Shown: piece after piece, positions 5,049 through 9,763 of the stretch | Position numbering within the stretch: position 1 is the stretch's first letter | How the letters are laid out: each line of letters starts with the position of its first letter | NCBI GenBank assembly: GCA_023389595.1 | Contig: JAEWEF010000022.1 | Coordinates: 1 to 9,763, forward strand | Direction: 5' to 3' | Source: Fusobacteriota bacterium | Lineage (GTDB): Bacteria; Fusobacteriota; Fusobacteriia; Fusobacteriales; Fusobacteriaceae | DNA: 9,763 nt | Program-made: the position numbers and the translations under genes | Notes under the pieces: generated by a model | Seen by the model: the letters and a program-made list of their open reading frames with translations, nothing else | Databases searched by the model: none | Told to the model about the DNA's origin: nothing

Positions 5049-8000
5049 ATGTATTTAAACGGAGTAGAAATAAACGGATTTAAATCTTTTGGAGATAGAA
5101 AATATATAGAATTTGATAGGGGGATAACTTCAATAGTTGGTCCTAACGGAAGTGGAAAGTCTAATATACTTGATGCAGTTATTTGGGTATTAGGAGAACT
5201 ATCTTATAAAAATATAAGAGCAAAAGAAAGTCAAGATGTAATTTATTCAGGTAAAAAAAATATAAACAGGGCAGAAGTTTCTCTACATATTAATAACGAA
5301 GATAGATATCTTCCTATAGATAATGATAAGGTTAAAATAACTAGAAGATTATCGAAAGATAATGAATCTGAATATTTAATAAATGATATGAAGGTTAGAC
5401 TGAGAGATGTATTAGAACTTTTTACTGATACTGGAATTGGTAAATCTGCTTATTCTATTATAGGTCAAGGAAAAGTTGAAAGAATAATAAATTCTAATCC
5501 AAAGGAATTGAGAAGTATAATAGAAGAAGCGGCTGGTATCAAGAAAATTCAACTTAAAAGAACTGATGGAATCAAAAATTTAAAGGATGTTGAAGATAAT
5601 CTTTCAAAGGTTGAATTAGTATTAAATGAAGTAAGAGAAAATAGAAACAATATAGAAAAACAAGCTGTAATAACAAGAAAATATTTAAATCTTAAAAATG
5701 ACAGAGATGTTTTGAATAAATCTATAAATTTAACAGAATTAAAGCATTTTGAAAACTTAATTGAAGAATATAAAATTAAATTAGAAAAAGCTAAACAAAA
5801 TTTACATAATTTTACTGCTGATTTCGAGGCAAAGGAATCAAGAATTAATGAAATAGAAAATGAAAAATTTTCATTGTCTGAAGAGATATCTAAATTAAAT
5901 TCTGATAATAGTACTCTTAAATCTATAATAGATGAGGAGCAGCTAGAAAAAGTAAAATTAACTGAAGAATTAAAGCATGACGTAACAGAGAAGGGAAGAT
6001 TGGAAGAAGAAATTTCTCAAGATAATCGTAAAATAGATGAAAAAAATGATGAGATAGAAAAAAATGTAATCGAAGAAAATAAACTTAGAGAAACTATTGA
6101 TAGGATCAAAAAGGATAAGGAAGAATACGAGATTAAATTAAATCAATTGACGGATGAAAGAGATATTTTAAATAATTCAGTAAATGTTAAAATTGACCTA
6201 ATAAAAGAAAAAGAAATAGAAAAAATAAGATTAATTGCAGATGTTGAAACAGCAATTAAAAAGAAAAAGGCTTCTCTTAGTGAAATAATGGAATTAAAGA
6301 AAGAGCTTGATATTTTAAACGAAAATAGTAAAGCCAATAGTGAAGAAGAGTTATTTTTTCTTACAAAAAAGAATAATAAAGAAGAAGTTCTTAAAAATGT
6401 GTCTAATAATCTAGAGAAAGTAGAAAATTTAATTAGTGATATAAGCGTTGATATAAATAAACTTTCAACTCAAATATCAACTTGTGAGTACGATAAAAAA
6501 ATAACTTTTTCTAAACTGGAAGCTTTAGAAAAAACTCAGGAAAACAATGAAGGTTTCTATGAGTCAGTTAAAAAGGTTTTAAATAGTGGAATAAAAGGAA
6601 TTAATGGAGCTTTAATTTCTTTAATAAAATTTGATAATAAATTTATAAAAATTTTTGAAACATCTGCTGTTGGTAATTTACAAGATATAGTTGTTGATAA
6701 TTCTGAAACTGCAAAGGAAGCTATAGAATTTTTAAAAAATAATAAATATGGTAGAGCATCATTTATTCCACTTGATAATATTAAAGCTAACAAAAAATAT
6801 TTTGATGTAAAAAGAGATAAAGTTTATGGTATACTTTCTGATTTGTTATCTTACGAAAAAAAATATAAGAATGCAATAGATTTTGCATTTGGAAATATCT
6901 TGGTTGTGGAAGATATTGACACTGCTATTGCTATTAATAAGGAAAATATTTTTGCTGGAAATATAGTAACATTGTCTGGAGACACTATTAATAAAACTGG
7001 TAGAATGACTGGTGGAGAATATTCTAAATCTAATATAGGACAAATAATTTCAAGAAAAAAGGAAATAGAGGAATATAAAGATAAATATTCTAATATAGAA
7101 AAAAATCTACAAAAACTTACTAAAGAAAGAGATGAAAAGATATCTAAATTAGAAAATTTAGAAGATGAAGTTGATAAGCTCTCTGATAAAGAAGAAGAAC
7201 TTAATAAAGAACTGAAAGCTATCAATGAATCTTACGAAGAGGTAAAATCTAAGGCTAAAAAACTTATTAATGAAATATCGAAATTAAAAATAGATATAGA
7301 AGATGAAGAGAGATACTATAACAACTACGAGGAAAAGATAAGCCAATCTGAATCTGAAGAAACAAAATTAAATAAGTATATAGACAGTATTAATAATGAT
7401 ATCAAGGAAGAAAAATCAAAAATTGAAATTATTGATGAAAAGATTTTAAAATTAAATGAAAAATTTAGTGACATTAGAGTTCAATTTCTAAATAGCGAGG
7501 ACAAAATTAAAAATATATCTGATAATAGGATAAAAATAAAAAATGATATTTCAGAAATTACATCGTTGCTAAGTAGTAAAAAAGAAAAATTAGAAGCTAT
7601 TCATTTAAGAATAGAGAATAATTCCGAGAGAAATTCTTTTCTTGAAGAGTCTATAAAAAATAAATTAGAGCAATATCGTTCAGAAAATAAGGATATAGAA
7701 GCTTTAGCAGAAAAAGAAAAAGAATTATTGGAAGAAGAAAGAACTCTATTAAAAGATAAATCAAATATAGAAACTTATATGTTGAGGGCTAAGGATGAGG
7801 TGGAAAAAAATATTTCTACACTAAAGAAATTTGACGAAGATATTTTAAGTATTAGAGAAGAGTTAGAAAAATTAGAGCATATAGAAGCTGATATATTTGA
7901 TACAAGCAAACTAAAATCTAATAAAGAAAAATATAGAAGATTATCGATAGAAGTTGATAATTTTGGAAATGTAAATTTACTTGCCATTGATGAATTTAAT

Positions 8001-8564
8001 AGACTTAATGAAAAGTATGAATTTATGTGCAAAGAAAGAGATGATATAGTAATTAGTAGAAAATCTCTTTTAAATCTTATAGAAGAACTTGATATACAAA
8101 TACTTGACGAATTTAATAAGGCGTATAATGTTATTAATGAAAACTTTAATAAAATGTGTAGTGAAACTATAGATAATACTGAAGGTAGATTAGAATTAAT
8201 AAATATGGATAGTTTAGAAAATGCGGGAATAGAAATTATAGTAAAATTTAAAAATAAAAAAAGACAGACGCTATCTTTACTATCTGGTGGAGAAAAATCT
8301 ATGGTTGCAGTATCTTTTATAATGGCAATATTTATGTACAAGCCAAGCCCATTCACTTTTTTAGATGAGATAGAAGCGGCACTAGATAAAAAAAATATTG
8401 TTAAACTTATTAATAAATTAAAAGAATTTACAGATAAATCACAATTTATTATGATAACACATAACGATCAAACTATGTATGAATCAGATAGAATAATAGG
8501 TATAAGTATGGATAAAAATATAGGTATATCTCAGGTTCAATATCTTAATTTTAATGATAGGTGA
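5049..8564 (+). CDS. smc: Chromosome partition protein SMC
   Basis: SMC is the ATPase core of bacterial condensin; as a homodimer with ScpA and ScpB it compacts and helps segregate the chromosome. From the ATG at 5049 the protein is 1171 aa, normal for the family. An ATG at 5037 is in frame, but 5049 has the GGAGAAA site and gives the family-typical MYLNGVEINGFKSFG start. Walker A GPNGSGKS is at residues 31-38, the Q-loop IIGQGKV has Gln140, and the first coiled coil runs from about 170 to 500. The hinge spans about 501-655 and ends in GNIVTLSGD...GRMTGGE. The second coiled coil runs to about 1000. The C-terminal head has the ABC signature LSGGE (Ser1079), Walker B FLDE (Asp1106, Glu1107), D-loop EAALD (Asp1113) and His1138 (ITHND). 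All ATPase residues are intact. It heads an operon with the next two genes. The usual LGEQS reads LGELS at 48-52. Confidence 0.97.
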   Translation: MYLNGVEINGFKSFGDRKYIEFDRGITSIVGPNGSGKSNILDAVIWVLGELSYKNIRAKESQDVIYSGKKNINRAEVSLHINNEDRYLPIDNDKVKITRRLSKDNESEYLINDMKVRLRDVLELFTDTGIGKSAYSIIGQGKVERIINSNPKELRSIIEEAAGIKKIQLKRTDGIKNLKDVEDNLSKVELVLNEVRENRNNIEKQAVITRKYLNLKNDRDVLNKSINLTELKHFENLIEEYKIKLEKAKQNLHNFTADFEAKESRINEIENEKFSLSEEISKLNSDNSTLKSIIDEEQLEKVKLTEELKHDVTEKGRLEEEISQDNRKIDEKNDEIEKNVIEENKLRETIDRIKKDKEEYEIKLNQLTDERDILNNSVNVKIDLIKEKEIEKIRLIADVETAIKKKKASLSEIMELKKELDILNENSKANSEEELFFLTKKNNKEEVLKNVSNNLEKVENLISDISVDINKLSTQISTCEYDKKITFSKLEALEKTQENNEGFYESVKKVLNSGIKGINGALISLIKFDNKFIKIFETSAVGNLQDIVVDNSETAKEAIEFLKNNKYGRASFIPLDNIKANKKYFDVKRDKVYGILSDLLSYEKKYKNAIDFAFGNILVVEDIDTAIAINKENIFAGNIVTLSGDTINKTGRMTGGEYSKSNIGQIISRKKEIEEYKDKYSNIEKNLQKLTKERDEKISKLENLEDEVDKLSDKEEELNKELKAINESYEEVKSKAKKLINEISKLKIDIEDEERYYNNYEEKISQSESEETKLNKYIDSINNDIKEEKSKIEIIDEKILKLNEKFSDIRVQFLNSEDKIKNISDNRIKIKNDISEITSLLSSKKEKLEAIHLRIENNSERNSFLEESIKNKLEQYRSENKDIEALAEKEKELLEEERTLLKDKSNIETYMLRAKDEVEKNISTLKKFDEDILSIREELEKLEHIEADIFDTSKLKSNKEKYRRLSIEVDNFGNVNLLAIDEFNRLNEKYEFMCKERDDIVISRKSLLNLIEELDIQILDEFNKAYNVINENFNKMCSETIDNTEGRLELINMDSLENAGIEIIVKFKNKKRQTLSLLSGGEKSMVAVSFIMAIFMYKPSPFTFLDEIEAALDKKNIVKLINKLKEFTDKSQFIMITHNDQTMYESDRIIGISMDKNIGISQVQYLNFNDR

Positions 8565-8571
8565 TATTCTA

Positions 8572-9288
8572 ATGATTAATAGAGAACTTTTTAAAGAGGA
8601 ATTTGATAAAAAGAACAAGTACGAAATTTTAAATGACTATGCTTGTTACGCTAATGAAAGATCTTATTTAAATATAGATAAGTATTACAATATTTCATTT
8701 AAAGAGTATAATCCTTTAATAATACTTTTTACTTTCGAAGACGATAAAGATAAGTTATATAATTTTTTGAATAAGTACATCGATAAAAAAAATAAGATAA
8801 AAATAAAAAAAATTAATAGAAAAAGTAACATTGATATAGATAAGTTAAAAAATAATTTATTTAAAACATTACTTAGTGGTAATTTTGAACATGCCATATC
8901 TTTTGCAAAAGAGATTTACTTAAGGGACAAATTTTTATTTTTTAAAATTCTATATACTTTTAGTTTTATTGGGGAGCTAAAACATTTTAAATTCTTATTT
9001 GTTTATTCATTAGAAAGAATATTAGAAGTTAACTACTATGAAAATATATTTTTTGCTGTTCTTTATTACCTTGTAAAAAAAAGGGATAACATACACGACA
9101 AAAATCTAAAAGATATAGATATCTCTGGCATATCTGAATTTAATAGAAAACTACTTAATACAATATTAAATATAATTGACAAATATGGAATAAAAAACGA
9201 GAAGTTATTGTCTAAAATTTCATATGAACTATCTACTGATTTTAAAGTGGATGAGGAGTTAAAATATACATTGGAGAAGTACTTATGA
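8572..9288 (+). CDS. Hypothetical protein of the smc-nadD operon, 238 aa
   Basis: The function is unknown. I chose the ATG at 8572 because AGGTGA (8559-8564) ends 7 nt before it and overlaps the smc stop; the in-frame ATG at 8554 lies inside smc without a ribosome binding site. The product is Lys-, Ile- and Phe-rich. It has a short N-terminal domain with a hydrophobic strand (YNPLIILFTFEDD, 46-58) and a strongly basic stretch at 72-84. A helical region at about 88-170 has repeated amphipathic helices (FKTLLSGNFEHAISFAKEIY, then FLFFKILYTFSFIGELKHFK), which recalls TPR-like hairpins. Some helices are hydrophobic, but I do not predict true membrane spans. The stop overlaps the nadD start (ATGA), so it is translationally coupled. 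I believe fusobacterial genomes keep an unknown gene at this place, but that is memory, not checked. Confidence 0.8.
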   Translation: MINRELFKEEFDKKNKYEILNDYACYANERSYLNIDKYYNISFKEYNPLIILFTFEDDKDKLYNFLNKYIDKKNKIKIKKINRKSNIDIDKLKNNLFKTLLSGNFEHAISFAKEIYLRDKFLFFKILYTFSFIGELKHFKFLFVYSLERILEVNYYENIFFAVLYYLVKKRDNIHDKNLKDIDISGISEFNRKLLNTILNIIDKYGIKNEKLLSKISYELSTDFKVDEELKYTLEKYL

Positions 9289-9763
9289 GAATAGGAATTT
9301 ATGGTGGAAGTTTTAACCCTTTTCATTTAGCACACGAATACATATCATTACAATCTATTGAAAAGTTAAAATTAGATAAATTAATTATAGTTCCTGTTGG
9401 TATTCCTTCTCACAAAAAAAATAATTTAGAAGATGCTGTGATACGAATAGAAATTATAAAAAAAATTTTTAAAGATAACGATAAAATTATTGTATCTGAT
9501 ATAGAAATAAAAAATCCTAATAAATCGTTTACATATGATACTTTAATGAAAATAAAGGAAGATTATGGACATGATAATGAGTTTTTTGAGATAATTGGAG
9601 AAGACTCTCTTACTTATTTTAATGAATGGAAGCATTATGAGGAAATACTAAAAGAATCAAAGCTTGTGGTATTTAAAAGAAGAGGATATAAACCAAAATT
9701 TAAACACGAAAATGTAATATTTATTGATAATGAATATATTGATATTTCTGCAACAGAAATAAG
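9285..9763 (+). CDS. nadD: Nicotinate-nucleotide adenylyltransferase NadD, 3' end outside window
   Basis: NadD transfers AMP from ATP to nicotinate mononucleotide to make deamido-NAD, an essential step of NAD synthesis in the cytosol. The first 159 residues are visible, about four fifths of a usual NadD. The nucleotidyltransferase motif GGSFNPFHLAH is at 7-17 (His14 and His17 of the HxGH-type motif, with Ala16 in place of Gly). VPVGIPSHKK is at 36-45, SFTYDTL at 81-87, the substrate-loop motif IIGEDSLTYFNEW at 103-115, and DISATEI at 153-159 begins the C-terminal ISxTxIR motif. The ATG overlaps the previous stop by 4 bp and GGAG at 9273-9276 is 8 nt upstream. Some relatives carry an HD hydrolase fused or adjacent; the window ends too early to tell. 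Confidence 0.93.
   Translation, partial: MRIGIYGGSFNPFHLAHEYISLQSIEKLKLDKLIIVPVGIPSHKKNNLEDAVIRIEIIKKIFKDNDKIIVSDIEIKNPNKSFTYDTLMKIKEDYGHDNEFFEIIGEDSLTYFNEWKHYEEILKESKLVVFKRRGYKPKFKHENVIFIDNEYIDISATEI

Noticed and set aside
5600..8000. Repetitive GAA/AAA-rich codon stretches in smc resembling simple repeats
   Set aside because: They encode normal heptad-type coiled coil; no unit is repeated exactly.
6143..8356. Several long minus-strand open frames inside smc
   Set aside because: They are Ser/Ile/Phe-rich mirror images of the Lys/Glu-rich coiled coil in an AT-rich gene, with no ribosome binding sites and no recognisable domains.

Overview
The window is very AT-rich and probably comes from a diderm of the phylum Fusobacteriota (Fusobacterium or a Leptotrichiaceae relative). 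Two things suggest this: the SMC C-terminal head resembles fusobacterial SMC as I remember it, and smc is followed by one unknown gene and then nadD, rather than sitting in the rnc-smc-ftsY order common in Firmicutes. The phylum is recalled from family knowledge, not computed. All genes lie on the + strand.

Region 1 (1 to about 2180) looks like the lysis end of a prophage. It holds the C-terminal part of a papain-like cysteine hydrolase, an M15 L-Ala-D-Glu-type endolysin, an LLH-type holin and a 197-aa protein with one N-terminal membrane segment. The first three are translationally coupled by overlaps. A 54-nt hairpin precedes the fourth gene and a strong terminator follows it. About 380 bp without a convincing gene come next, carrying two more hairpins and an 11-bp perfect tandem repeat of the kind seen near integrase sites.

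Region 2 (about 2183-4984) is an accessory segment. It starts abruptly inside a RhuM-family gene that has lost its 5' part: family homology is readable a few codons upstream of the first ATG and then stops. Three intact-looking genes follow: a SAP-like/DUF6434-like protein, a 257-aa protein and a 180-aa protein. None of the last three has a function I can assign with confidence. The break in rhuM next to a prophage end suggests either that a prophage or another element inserted into rhuM, or that a deletion joined the two regions.

Region 3 (5049-9763) is core chromosome: smc (complete, 1171 aa from the preferred start), a 238-aa unknown protein, and nadD cut by the window edge. These are tightly packed, with a 7-nt gap and then a 4-bp ATGA overlap, and are surely one operon. 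Chromosome organisation and NAD synthesis thus share a transcript, which need not imply a functional link. No terminator separates region 2 from smc, so the accessory genes could read through into it.

I saw no tRNA, rRNA, CRISPR array or complete insertion sequence.
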